Shown here in pieces: positions 35,994-44,298 of a stretch of DNA of 64,000 nucleotides. The position numbers were made by a program, and so were the translations under genes. Below the pieces are notes generated by a model. The model made no database searches and was not told the DNA's origin. It was given only the letters and a program-made list of their open reading frames with translations. Position 1 is the first letter of the stretch. Every line of letters starts with the position of its first letter. This DNA is from Candidatus Peregrinibacteria bacterium (lineage in GTDB: Bacteria; Patescibacteriota; Gracilibacteria; UBA1369). The DNA lies in NCBI GenBank assembly GCA_003153355.1, contig PLYH01000006.1, positions 70,902 to 134,901 on the forward strand, given 5' to 3'.

Positions 35994-36022
35994 TTGGACA
36001 ATCTTGAGATTTCAGATAAGAT
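35994..36022 (+). promoter_or_regulatory. Promoter of the ribBA-ribD operon
   Basis: TTGGAC (35994-35999), 17-base spacer, TAAGAT (36017-36022), 28 bases before the ATG at 36051. Too short a leader for an FMN riboswitch, and none is seen. Confidence 0.55.
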
Positions 36023-36050
36023 TGTTCTGCTTTGCGTTTATCTCATTCCT

Positions 36051-37256
36051 ATGAAATCTTTTTCAGCAATTGAAGAAGCGATTAGCGACCTTAAAGCCGG
36101 TAAAATGGTGATTGTGGTTGACGATGAAGAGCGTGAAAACGAGGGTGATCTCGTCATGGCAGCTGAAGCAGTTACGCCTAACGCCATTAATTTTATGGCA
36201 AAAGAAGGAAGAGGTCTTATTTGTGTTCCTTTAATTCCTTCTTCGGCCGAACGTCTGGGTCTTCCTCCAATGGTAGAGAAAAACACCGAACAGCTTCGTA
36301 CGAATTTTACCGTTTCTGTAGATGTCCAGAAAGGAACTACTACAGGGATTTCCGCTTCTGACAGGGCTAAAACTGTTCTGGCACTTGCGAGTAATCGATC
36401 AAAGGCCGGTGATTTTCACAGACCAGGACATATTTTTCCATTAATCGCGAAAGACGGAGGTGTGTTGGTGAGAGCAGGTCATACTGAAGCAGCTGTTGAT
36501 TTAGCGAAAATGGCAGGTTTCTCTCCGGTCGGCGTCATCTGTGAAATTGCTCGCGAAGACGGAGAAATGGCAAGACTCCCCTATCTTTTGAATTTCGCAA
36601 AAAAGCACAGCCTTAACATTATTACGATCCGTGATTTGATTCAGTACCGCAACAGAAGTGAATGTCTTGTGAAACTGGAAGCAGAATGTCTTTTACCTAC
36701 TGATTTCGGAGATTTCCGCTGTTTGGTTTTTTCCAATAAAATAGACGATAAAAATCATGTTGCATTGGTAAAAGGAAAAATTTCGTCAACAAAGCCTACA
36801 TTAGTCCGGGTTCATTCTGAATGTCTGACGGGTGAAGCGTTTCATTCACTCCGCTGTGATTGCGGACCTCAGCTGGAAGCTGCTCTGAGAGCTATTGATA
36901 AAAGCGGTTCCGGGGTGCTTGTATATATGAGACAGGAAGGAAGAGGAATCGGTCTTTTAAATAAAATAAAAGCTTATAAATTACAGGATGAAGGTTATGA
37001 TACCGTTGAAGCCAACAAAAAATTGGGATTTAAAGCTGATTTGCGGGAATATGGACTGGGAGCTCAAATTCTTGTTCACTGCGGTGTAAAAAAAATGAAA
37101 TTGTTGACCAATAACCCCAAAAAAATCATCGGGCTTGAAGGTTACAACCTTGAACTCGTTAAGAGAGTTCCGATCGAGGTTTCGCCGAATAAATCAAATA
37201 AGAAGTATTTGGCTACTAAAAAACAAAAACTCGGTCACTTCCTGAACAATGTCTAA
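36051..37256 (+). CDS. ribBA: RibBA: DHBP synthase / GTP cyclohydrolase II
   Basis: Bifunctional entry enzyme of riboflavin synthesis, 401 residues from the ATG at 36051 (the track start is a TTG in the promoter). The N-terminal half is 3,4-dihydroxy-2-butanone-4-phosphate synthase: [48 protein letters not shown]. The C-terminal half is GTP cyclohydrolase II: the Zn ligands of [50 protein letters not shown]. Overlaps ribD by 8 bases. Confidence 0.97.
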   Translation: MKSFSAIEEAISDLKAGKMVIVVDDEERENEGDLVMAAEAVTPNAINFMAKEGRGLICVPLIPSSAERLGLPPMVEKNTEQLRTNFTVSVDVQKGTTTGISASDRAKTVLALASNRSKAGDFHRPGHIFPLIAKDGGVLVRAGHTEAAVDLAKMAGFSPVGVICEIAREDGEMARLPYLLNFAKKHSLNIITIRDLIQYRNRSECLVKLEAECLLPTDFGDFRCLVFSNKIDDKNHVALVKGKISSTKPTLVRVHSECLTGEAFHSLRCDCGPQLEAALRAIDKSGSGVLVYMRQEGRGIGLLNKIKAYKLQDEGYDTVEANKKLGFKADLREYGLGAQILVHCGVKKMKLLTNNPKKIIGLEGYNLELVKRVPIEVSPNKSNKKYLATKKQKLGHFLNNV

Positions 37257-38340
37257 AGTTTTAAAAACAGACGAGGTTTTCATGCAACGAGCACTGGAAT
37301 TGGCCCGAAAGGGTTATGGAAAGGTAGCCCCGAATCCAATGGTCGGTGCTGTTTTGGTTAAAAACGGAAAAATAATTAGTGAAGGTTATCATCAATATTT
37401 TGGAGGGCCTCATGCTGAAGTGAATGTTTTGAAGAATATGACAAAGAGTCAAATAAATGATGCAATTTTATACGTAACTCTTGAACCATGCTGCTTTCAA
37501 GGCAAGACTCCTCCTTGTACAAATTTTTTGATCTCAAAAGGAATTAAAGATATTGTAATAGCCATGCGCGACCCTAATCAATTAGTAAGTGGAAAAGGGA
37601 TTAAGCAATTAAAAAAGAATGGAGTCAATATCCGGATTGGAGTTTTAAAAGAGAAAGCAAAGAACCTTAATAGGGTCTTTATAAAAAATAAAACAGAAGA
37701 TTTGCCGTTCGTGTCAATCAAGTTCGGACTGAGTTTGGACGGGAAAATTGCACCTCTTCATGCGAAATCTTTGGATTATATTACGAATCACGAGTCGTTG
37801 AAGGAGGTTCACCGCATGCGCACCCATGCGGATGCCGTTCTTACAACTTCTGAAACGATTCATAAGGATGACTCCCACCTTGGAGTACGTTATGTAAAAG
37901 GAAAAGATCCATTGAGGGTTGTAATAGATAGTAAACTCCGCACTGCAATCAATTCCCGAGTTTATAGAGACAATAATGTTGTGGTTGCAACAACACTCAA
38001 GAGTGCCGCTAAAAAGAGAAAGGCATTTGAATCTCAAGGAATCAAGATTTTGATCTATAAAGGCCTCCGTGTTCCATTGCGCCATTTATTGAAGGATCTT
38101 TATAAGCTTGGGGTTTATAATATTATGGTTGAAGCCGGGGCTAAACTTGCTACTTCTTTATTAAAGGAGCATCTGGCAGATGAGCTGACACTTTTTTATG
38201 CGCCGAAAATTTTAGGACAAGGTATACCTTGGGTTTATGATTTAGGGATCAAAAGTTTCAAACATGCTTTACCGCTTGATAATGTAGAGATTCAACGTTT
38301 CGGCAATGATATAATGGTTAAGGGACAGATTGCTTATTAG
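37249..38340 (+). CDS. ribD: RibD: riboflavin deaminase / reductase
   Basis: 363 residues, two enzymes in one chain. The N-terminal CMP/dCMP-deaminase-like domain has the Zn motifs [11 protein letters not shown] and [17 protein letters not shown]; the C-terminal reductase domain starts at [15 protein letters not shown] and has [20 protein letters not shown] and [20 protein letters not shown]. Co-transcribed with ribBA. ribE and ribH are not in the window, so the route must be completed elsewhere in the genome or not at all. ATG at 37249 overlaps the ribBA end. Confidence 0.96.
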   Translation: MSKVLKTDEVFMQRALELARKGYGKVAPNPMVGAVLVKNGKIISEGYHQYFGGPHAEVNVLKNMTKSQINDAILYVTLEPCCFQGKTPPCTNFLISKGIKDIVIAMRDPNQLVSGKGIKQLKKNGVNIRIGVLKEKAKNLNRVFIKNKTEDLPFVSIKFGLSLDGKIAPLHAKSLDYITNHESLKEVHRMRTHADAVLTTSETIHKDDSHLGVRYVKGKDPLRVVIDSKLRTAINSRVYRDNNVVVATTLKSAAKKRKAFESQGIKILIYKGLRVPLRHLLKDLYKLGVYNIMVEAGAKLATSLLKEHLADELTLFYAPKILGQGIPWVYDLGIKSFKHALPLDNVEIQRFGNDIMVKGQIAY

Positions 38341-38345
38341 TTTTT

Positions 38346-39086
38346 ATGACTTTCGGCGAATATTTTAAGTATTTTTTCTTACTGGTTTTTTTACCGCGAT
38401 CGCTTAAAACCATGGAATGGCGGATGCTGCGCCTATTAAATAAAGACAGAAAAAAGAACGGACTTACGCCGCTGAAAATGCAGGATGATCTCCGGACGGT
38501 AGCCAGAAAACACAGCCAGGATATGGCGCGCAAAGACTATTTTGAACATGTGAATCTTGAGGGGAAATCTCCTTCCGACCGTCTTCAAATCGCGAGAATT
38601 ACAGAAGTAACCTCAGGAGAAAATCTTGCGAAAATAGGCGGTTATCGCAATCCGACTCATTTTGCAGAGCAAGGACTCATGAACAGTTCGGGGCACAAAG
38701 CTAACATTCTTCAGCCTTTGTATAATGTTGTAGGCATTGGGATTGTAAAAGATTTACGAAGAATTTATTATTTTACTCAAAGTTTTGCCAGACGTGAAGT
38801 GCTTTTTCACAAAAAAGTCCCTAAAAGACTGCGTTTAAATAAAGATTTAAAAATTTCAGGAGAAGCTTTGGGCTCAGTTGACGGCATTCTTTATCAAATA
38901 CGTTTGGCCGGGCAGAAAAACCCTTTATCACAAAAAATGATTAGGGTTCAACAAGGGAAAGTTTCCTTTCATGTCGAGTTTCCCCATTCGGGCATCTTCG
39001 AGATATGGATTTTTACTCACCCTAAAGATGAAAAATCTTACAAGCTTTGCAATAAATTTGAAATAACGGTCCATGAAGGGTTTTGA
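38346..39086 (+). CDS. CAP/SCP-like domain protein
   Basis: 246 residues. The CAP fold is read from LRLLNKDRKKNGLTPLKMQDDLRTVARKHSQDMARKDYFEHVN, the GENLAKIGG loop and LMNSSGHKANILQPLYNVVGIGIV, matching the CAP His/Glu pocket. A short N-terminal hydrophobic segment (YFKYFFLLVFLP) could anchor or export it. The last 90 residues form a basic, beta-rich extension of unknown kind. Bacterial CAP proteins are usually secreted, with unclear activity. It follows ribD by 5 bases and may ride on that operon. Confidence 0.87.
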   Translation: MTFGEYFKYFFLLVFLPRSLKTMEWRMLRLLNKDRKKNGLTPLKMQDDLRTVARKHSQDMARKDYFEHVNLEGKSPSDRLQIARITEVTSGENLAKIGGYRNPTHFAEQGLMNSSGHKANILQPLYNVVGIGIVKDLRRIYYFTQSFARREVLFHKKVPKRLRLNKDLKISGEALGSVDGILYQIRLAGQKNPLSQKMIRVQQGKVSFHVEFPHSGIFEIWIFTHPKDEKSYKLCNKFEITVHEGF

Positions 39087-39135
39087 CGATAGTTTTTTCC
39101 TTTTGTAGAAGACAAAATCATCACTTTTTGATTGA

Positions 39136-39164
39136 TTGACTATTTTTCATATTTGTTTTATAAT
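39136..39164 (+). promoter_or_regulatory. Promoter of the MFS-HEAT/STAS/PP2C operon
   Basis: TTGACT (39136-39141), 17-base spacer, TATAAT (39159-39164), 39 bases before the ATG at 39204. Confidence 0.7.
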
Positions 39165-39203
39165 TATTAGAAGAATTTAAAGCCGAAAAACCAACACAAA
39201 TTT

Positions 39204-41570
39204 ATGAAAATCGTTGAAAAAGTTCTCAATATCGCAGATCATGAAGCGCCAAGGACAGCATATGCGTGGGGATTGTTGTTTTTGCACAGGCTTGGATTAA
39301 TCATTGGGGTTACTACATTGACCGCCATGTTCGTTACTCAATTCGGTATTAACTGGCTGCCGCTGATGGTTTTAGTCCAGGCGGCCTTAACGATGGGGGG
39401 AATGGTCGCTTTTTCATTTTTAAATGAACATTTTAGTTCAAAACAGGTCATTCCTGTCTGCGCATTTGTAGCCGGGCTTATTTTGTTTATTTCAACGTTT
39501 TTTGTAGACCAGCCTTATGTTTTTTTTGGTCTGATTTTAAGCGTTACAGGTATATTTCTTCCCCAGCTTACGATTTTTCTGGCCAATTACGTTGAGGATT
39601 TTTTTACTCCGCTGGAATGTGAACGCACTTCTCCCGTCATTGAATCCTCAGAGACGATTGGCGGTATTTTTGCCGGAGTTTTGATTACGACGTTGAGTCC
39701 TTACATCGGCAGTTATAAGTTTTTTTATTTGTGGATTCTTCTTCTTTTCCTTGTTGTGTCGGTAATATTTTTTCTCGAGCCGTTTTCTTCTGAACACCAC
39801 CATATTTTTCAACAGCAGGAACAAAACAAAAAAAGTTTCCGTGCTCGGGTCAAGAAGATTCGGGAAAGTGTGAAGGAAATCAGGCTTGTTCCTTTTCTAC
39901 AGGGGTTGCTCATCATTTTTTTGCTGCACTGGATTGTTGCCCAGGTTCTTGAATTTCAGTACACCAAACTGATTGATGAATCGGTCAGCAGTTCCGGATC
40001 CGCCGTGGCTCATGAAGCAAACTTGGTTTACGGTTTAGGGTCGTTTCAGATTCTTTTTCACGCTTCGGCCTTGATTCTACAGCTTTTAGTCGCGAGCAGA
40101 ATCTTGAGGAAACTCGGTACGGTAGGGAGTTTTCTTCTCCACAGTCTTGTAACGTTTTTTAGTTCAGTTTCATTACTGCTCGGCTTCGGATATTTTACGG
40201 TCATATTGGCGAAAAATAATTTTGAATTGAGCGGTGTTGTTCATAACAATGCTTACGAAGCTTCGTATTATGCTCTTAGGCACGGTTCACAGCGCCAGGT
40301 CAGAGAATTTTTCGAGGCTTTTGTATATCCAGCCGGAACGATTTTTGGAACACTGATCGTCTTGTTTGTGCAATTTTTCTTTTTACCCCAGCATACTTTC
40401 ATTGCTTTGGAAGCTATTTTGATTGCCGTGACGATCGGCATGATAGTTTTTTCCTTGAGACTGCAGCATTCCTACACCAACCTTTCTAAAGAAAACCTTC
40501 TGCAATCAGATCAGAAAATCTCAAAATTTCACGCCATTGAAATTCTTTCTCAGAAAGGCCATCATAACCATCTGCCGACTCTGATTCAAACCCTCAAAAA
40601 TCCCCATGAAGCGCTTGAGGTCAGAGTGAAAATCCTGGAAATTTTCCATAAAATCTGCGACCCTAAAACTATTCCCGTGATTCTTGAGTTTCTCCACGCA
40701 AAGGATGAAGAGCTGGTTTATGCAGCCGTGAAGACGCTTGGAGCTTTTACCAATCTGGGAGAGAATATTTTTGATCAGGGTTTTTCAAGATACAGGGTTA
40801 TTGTCGAACTTAAAAAACTTTTCACCCAGACTTCCAGCGAAAAGGTGCGTGAGGCGATCATCAGGTCGCTTGCGAATCTGCGATACGAAAAGATCGTTCC
40901 GTTTTTGCTTAAAGCAATGCAATCCGCATCCTCAAACCTTCACATAGCATGTATTCAGGTCTGCGCCTTGTTTCACGATCCTTCCCTGGCAGACTATCTT
41001 TTACCCAGCCTGAAGTCTCATTCCCCTTCCGTAAGAGCACAAGCTATATTGGCTTTATGGCAGTTTCCGGTTTATCATAAAAGATTACAGTCGACACTCA
41101 ATGAGCTTTACCATTCAACCAAACGTGAAGATTTTTTGGCTTATTGCTCAATTATAGGTGATATCGGCGATAAGGATGATCAGCAGAAACTTCTTTCGCA
41201 TTTTCAGGTTTATGACCCGGTTTTAAGAATGACAATAGCCTGCGCTTTATTTAAACTGGGCAATGAAGATGCAGTTCCTGTTCTTGTACATTTACTTTTC
41301 AGCAGAAATTCATTAGTCTTAAAGAAGGCAAAAGAGCTTTTCAGTTCCTTAAAACCTGAAAAGAAGAAGTTCCTTCAAAATATCGTGCAACGTGAAGTTT
41401 CACAACATCTTCAGCCGATCTTTTCGCAAAAGCAGTCTCATTCGGAAGAAGAGGTCACACATGTACTTCAGCGCTGCAAAGAAGCTTATCTTTCGCTTGA
41501 TCTCGTCAACGAAGTCGAACATATTTATTCCGTCCTTTCCACATCTTCTTCGCCTCTACACTCTTATTAA
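39204..41570 (+). CDS. MFS-like membrane protein with HEAT repeats, paralogue 2
   Basis: 788 residues, same layout as 15491-17731: about twelve membrane helices (residues about 20-425; GLIIGVTTLTAMFVTQFGI, FFGLILSVTGIFLPQLTIFL) and then HEAT-like repeats (HLPTLIQTLKNPHEALEVRV, IPVILEFLHAKDEELVYAAVKTL, IVPFLLKAMQSASSNLHIACI). The ATP/ADP-carrier-like fold is a guess from helix pattern. It begins an operon with a STAS gene 11 bases on, a HAMP-PP2C phosphatase, and queA, so it may act as the membrane sensor or effector of that partner switch. Confidence 0.75.
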   Translation: MKIVEKVLNIADHEAPRTAYAWGLLFLHRLGLIIGVTTLTAMFVTQFGINWLPLMVLVQAALTMGGMVAFSFLNEHFSSKQVIPVCAFVAGLILFISTFFVDQPYVFFGLILSVTGIFLPQLTIFLANYVEDFFTPLECERTSPVIESSETIGGIFAGVLITTLSPYIGSYKFFYLWILLLFLVVSVIFFLEPFSSEHHHIFQQQEQNKKSFRARVKKIRESVKEIRLVPFLQGLLIIFLLHWIVAQVLEFQYTKLIDESVSSSGSAVAHEANLVYGLGSFQILFHASALILQLLVASRILRKLGTVGSFLLHSLVTFFSSVSLLLGFGYFTVILAKNNFELSGVVHNNAYEASYYALRHGSQRQVREFFEAFVYPAGTIFGTLIVLFVQFFFLPQHTFIALEAILIAVTIGMIVFSLRLQHSYTNLSKENLLQSDQKISKFHAIEILSQKGHHNHLPTLIQTLKNPHEALEVRVKILEIFHKICDPKTIPVILEFLHAKDEELVYAAVKTLGAFTNLGENIFDQGFSRYRVIVELKKLFTQTSSEKVREAIIRSLANLRYEKIVPFLLKAMQSASSNLHIACIQVCALFHDPSLADYLLPSLKSHSPSVRAQAILALWQFPVYHKRLQSTLNELYHSTKREDFLAYCSIIGDIGDKDDQQKLLSHFQVYDPVLRMTIACALFKLGNEDAVPVLVHLLFSRNSLVLKKAKELFSSLKPEKKKFLQNIVQREVSQHLQPIFSQKQSHSEEEVTHVLQRCKEAYLSLDLVNEVEHIYSVLSTSSSPLHSY

Positions 41571-41581
41571 TTCATAAATTT

Positions 41582-41953
41582 ATGGACGATCAGAAAAAAC
41601 CAATATTAACATTCCACATTCAATCCCCCGATGAAAAAAATGATTATCAAGTCGTTGAATTTTCCGGAGACATGGACAGCCAAGGCCTTGAACAAATTAA
41701 AAACAGAGTGTCAGAGCTTGCGGAAAATTTCGCATTCAAATATTTAGTCTTTGATCTTTCAGGTCTTACTTTCATCAACAGTGAAAGTATCGGTTTTTTA
41801 ATGGAACTGCATTCGCACTTGGTGAAAATAAAAAAAACATTGGTACTCTGTTCCGCAAGAGCTTATGTAAAAGACGTTCTTTCGGTTATAGGAATCTTAA
41901 GTGTGGTTGATTATCACAGTTCTGTTGAAGCATTTAAGAAGAAAATAGCTTAA
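41582..41953 (+). CDS. STAS domain protein
   Basis: 123 residues. STAS core KYLVFDLSGLTFINSESIGFLMELHSHL, with the likely phospho-Ser in NSES, then LVLCSARAYVKDVLSVIGILSVVDY. It diverges from the two other STAS proteins here (NSKS). Next to the PP2C phosphatase that should dephosphorylate it, 9 bases upstream. Confidence 0.92.
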   Translation: MDDQKKPILTFHIQSPDEKNDYQVVEFSGDMDSQGLEQIKNRVSELAENFAFKYLVFDLSGLTFINSESIGFLMELHSHLVKIKKTLVLCSARAYVKDVLSVIGILSVVDYHSSVEAFKKKIA

Positions 41954-41962
41954 TTCCCTTTT

Positions 41963-43276
41963 ATGAAACTTTTTCAAAAGAGCTTATTAGGGAGAGTTTT
42001 CGTCTATTTTTTCCTTTTCGGCATTCTTATTAGTGCCGGGGTTTTTTATTTCTATTCAACCGATCAGAAAAGCATCAGTTTAATTGTTTTTGCGGCTTCA
42101 CTGGTAGTTTTTTTATTGTATTTCTTGCTGGTTTATCTTTACGAGATCGTAAGACCGTTTGAGATAATTCTGAAACAGATCAAGAACCTTTTGACCGGAC
42201 GGAAGTATAACCGCATTTATACCAAGCGCATTGATGAAATCGGTACGATTGCCCACTTTTTCAATGAAGTCACGAAAAATCTGGAAAAAATATCTGGGCA
42301 GCTCAAAGAAGGTAAGCGCATGTTGGGAGAACTCCAGGTGGCAGCCCAGATCCAAAAGGATATTTTACCCGTTGCTTCTCCGCATATTCCGGGGCTTGAT
42401 ATTATAGCCAAAACCCGTCCGGCGGTTGAACTTGGAGGTGACAATTTTGATTTCATTACCGAAAAAGGCAACACCTATATTTACATCGGGGACGTGACGG
42501 GGCATGGAGTCCCTGCTGCCCTTGTTATGACGATTGTCCATACTCTTATTCATACTTTCGTTGAAATTTATGACAATGCCTTTGATGTTGTGGTCCAGAC
42601 AAACCGGCGTTTAAAAACACGCATTAAATCTACCATGTTCATGACGATGCTCATGCTCAGGTGGAACCACACGACCCAAAAAATGACTTATGTAGGAGCA
42701 GGACATGAACATCTTTTGATTTACCGCGCCGGAAAAGGTGAATGCGAAGTGCGCATGACGGGAGGCATTGCGCTGGGCATGATTGCCGACAACAGTAAAA
42801 TCATCAAAGAGATCAATTTGCCTCTTGAAAAGGACGATGTCATCATTCTTTACACCGACGGTATCGTCGAAGCGCGCAATATGGTTGGTGAAATGTACGG
42901 CCTGGATCGCCTTAAAAAATCCGTTGAGGTTTATGCGCCACAATACGGAGCGGATGGAATTCTCTATCATGTAGCCCGGGATTTTTCCCGTTATGTACAG
43001 CAACATGTCCAGGAAGACGACATTACCCTTATCGCGATAAGATATATGGGTCCGAATGCTGATATTCAGGCTTCAGGACAAAAACTTACAACCTGGAGCG
43101 ATGATGAAAAAATTGCCCAAAAAACGACGGAGACCCTTGCTGCCGCACCTGAACCTGATACTGCTGTTAAACCTGCAACTCCAGCAGTACAACCGGAGAC
43201 GGCCCAGCCGGCTACATTTACTTTGCCTACGAAACCTGACGAACCAGTTGATTCGAATAAGTCTGTGATGATTTAA
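41963..43276 (+). CDS. Membrane-bound HAMP-PP2C (SpoIIE/RsbU-type) phosphatase
   Basis: 437 residues. Two membrane helices (about 10-30 and 36-58), a HAMP-like linker (YEIVRPFEIILKQIKNLLTG, IDEIGTIAHFFNEVTKNLEK), then the PPM phosphatase: VAAQIQKDILPV, ARPAVELGG-type KTRPAVELGGDNFDFIT, YIGDVTGHGVPAALVMTIVH, ILYTDGIVEARN and EDDITLIAIRY, with the metal Asp residues kept. The tail is Pro/Thr/Gln-rich. RsbU-type enzymes dephosphorylate STAS proteins and so turn the partner switch on. Lacks an obvious outside sensor domain, which suits coupling to the MFS-HEAT protein upstream. Confidence 0.93.
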   Translation: MKLFQKSLLGRVFVYFFLFGILISAGVFYFYSTDQKSISLIVFAASLVVFLLYFLLVYLYEIVRPFEIILKQIKNLLTGRKYNRIYTKRIDEIGTIAHFFNEVTKNLEKISGQLKEGKRMLGELQVAAQIQKDILPVASPHIPGLDIIAKTRPAVELGGDNFDFITEKGNTYIYIGDVTGHGVPAALVMTIVHTLIHTFVEIYDNAFDVVVQTNRRLKTRIKSTMFMTMLMLRWNHTTQKMTYVGAGHEHLLIYRAGKGECEVRMTGGIALGMIADNSKIIKEINLPLEKDDVIILYTDGIVEARNMVGEMYGLDRLKKSVEVYAPQYGADGILYHVARDFSRYVQQHVQEDDITLIAIRYMGPNADIQASGQKLTTWSDDEKIAQKTTETLAAAPEPDTAVKPATPAVQPETAQPATFTLPTKPDEPVDSNKSVMI

Positions 43277-43278
43277 CG

Positions 43279-44298
43279 ATGAAAACCGAAGATTTTTCTT
43301 TTCATCTGCCGGAAGAACTTATCGCGCAGGTTCCAGCAGATCCGCGAGATGCCTGCCGTCTCATGGTTTTGGATAAAACGAGCCAAGCTATTGAACACCG
43401 GCATTTTCATGATTTGCCCGGAATTTTGCGCAGAGGCGATGTTCTGGTCATGAACGATTCACGGGTTTTACCGGCAAGATTGCTGTTTCAACATGAAGGA
43501 AAAGATGTCGAGCTTTTTTTGCTTAGGCACGACGGGGGAAGTGTCTGGTATGCCATCGGCAAACCGGAGAAAATTTTACAACCTGAAAAAGTTTTTTCAA
43601 TTGCTCCGGATTTTCAATTTGAAGTTCTTGAGATTATGCCTGACGGCAGACGAAAAATTCTTTTTCATGTACCGGAAGAAAATCTGAATAAACTGATTGA
43701 ACATTACGGACATACGCCGCTGCCGCCCTATATCCGCAATTCAACATCTCAACCTGAAGATTATCAAACGGTGTATGCGCAGCATAACGGAAGCGTTGCG
43801 GCGCCAACCGCAGGACTGCATTTTACTCAAAGGCTTTTAGATACGTTGGATGATATAGGGGTTAAGATCGTTTTTGTGACACTCCATGTAGGTCTGGGAA
43901 CGTTTCAGCCGATTAAGGAGAAAGAGGTTGAAGGCCACGCTATGCACAGCGAAATTTTTGAACTTACATCGGATGCGGCTCAAGAATTGAATAGTGCCCA
44001 CGGAGAAAAACGGAGGATCATTGCTGTCGGAACAACTTCAGTCCGGGTGCTGGAAAGCTGTTTTGATGAAAAGAAAGGTTTTGAGCCTCGAGTCGGGGAA
44101 ACGTCCATTTATATTTATCCAGGCTACCGTTGGAAATGCGTTGACGGGCTTATCACGAATTTCCATTTACCTCAAAGCACGCTGCTCCTGCTTACGTGTT
44201 CCTTCGGCGGCAAGGATTTTATTTTAAAAGCTTATCAGGAAGCCATCCTGCAGCGTTACCGTTTTTACAGTTTCGGCGATGCTATGCTGATTTTGTAA
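43279..44298 (+). CDS. queA: QueA, S-adenosylmethionine:tRNA ribosyltransferase-isomerase
   Basis: 339 residues. Transfers and rearranges the ribosyl part of SAM onto preQ1-tRNA in queuosine synthesis. Seen: MKTEDFSFHLPEELIAQVPADPRD, GDVLVMNDSRVLPARL, GHTPLPPYIRN, SVAAPTAGLHFT, VTLHVGLGTFQPI, and LITNFHLPQSTLLLL. It begins 2 bases after the phosphatase gene. Its end overlaps the convergent tri-domain gene by 17 bases. Confidence 0.97.
   Translation: MKTEDFSFHLPEELIAQVPADPRDACRLMVLDKTSQAIEHRHFHDLPGILRRGDVLVMNDSRVLPARLLFQHEGKDVELFLLRHDGGSVWYAIGKPEKILQPEKVFSIAPDFQFEVLEIMPDGRRKILFHVPEENLNKLIEHYGHTPLPPYIRNSTSQPEDYQTVYAQHNGSVAAPTAGLHFTQRLLDTLDDIGVKIVFVTLHVGLGTFQPIKEKEVEGHAMHSEIFELTSDAAQELNSAHGEKRRIIAVGTTSVRVLESCFDEKKGFEPRVGETSIYIYPGYRWKCVDGLITNFHLPQSTLLLLTCSFGGKDFILKAYQEAILQRYRFYSFGDAMLIL

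Noticed and set aside
35978-36050. FMN riboswitch upstream of ribBA
   Set aside because: Only about 70 bases are available and they hold a promoter; none of the conserved RFN element blocks are seen.
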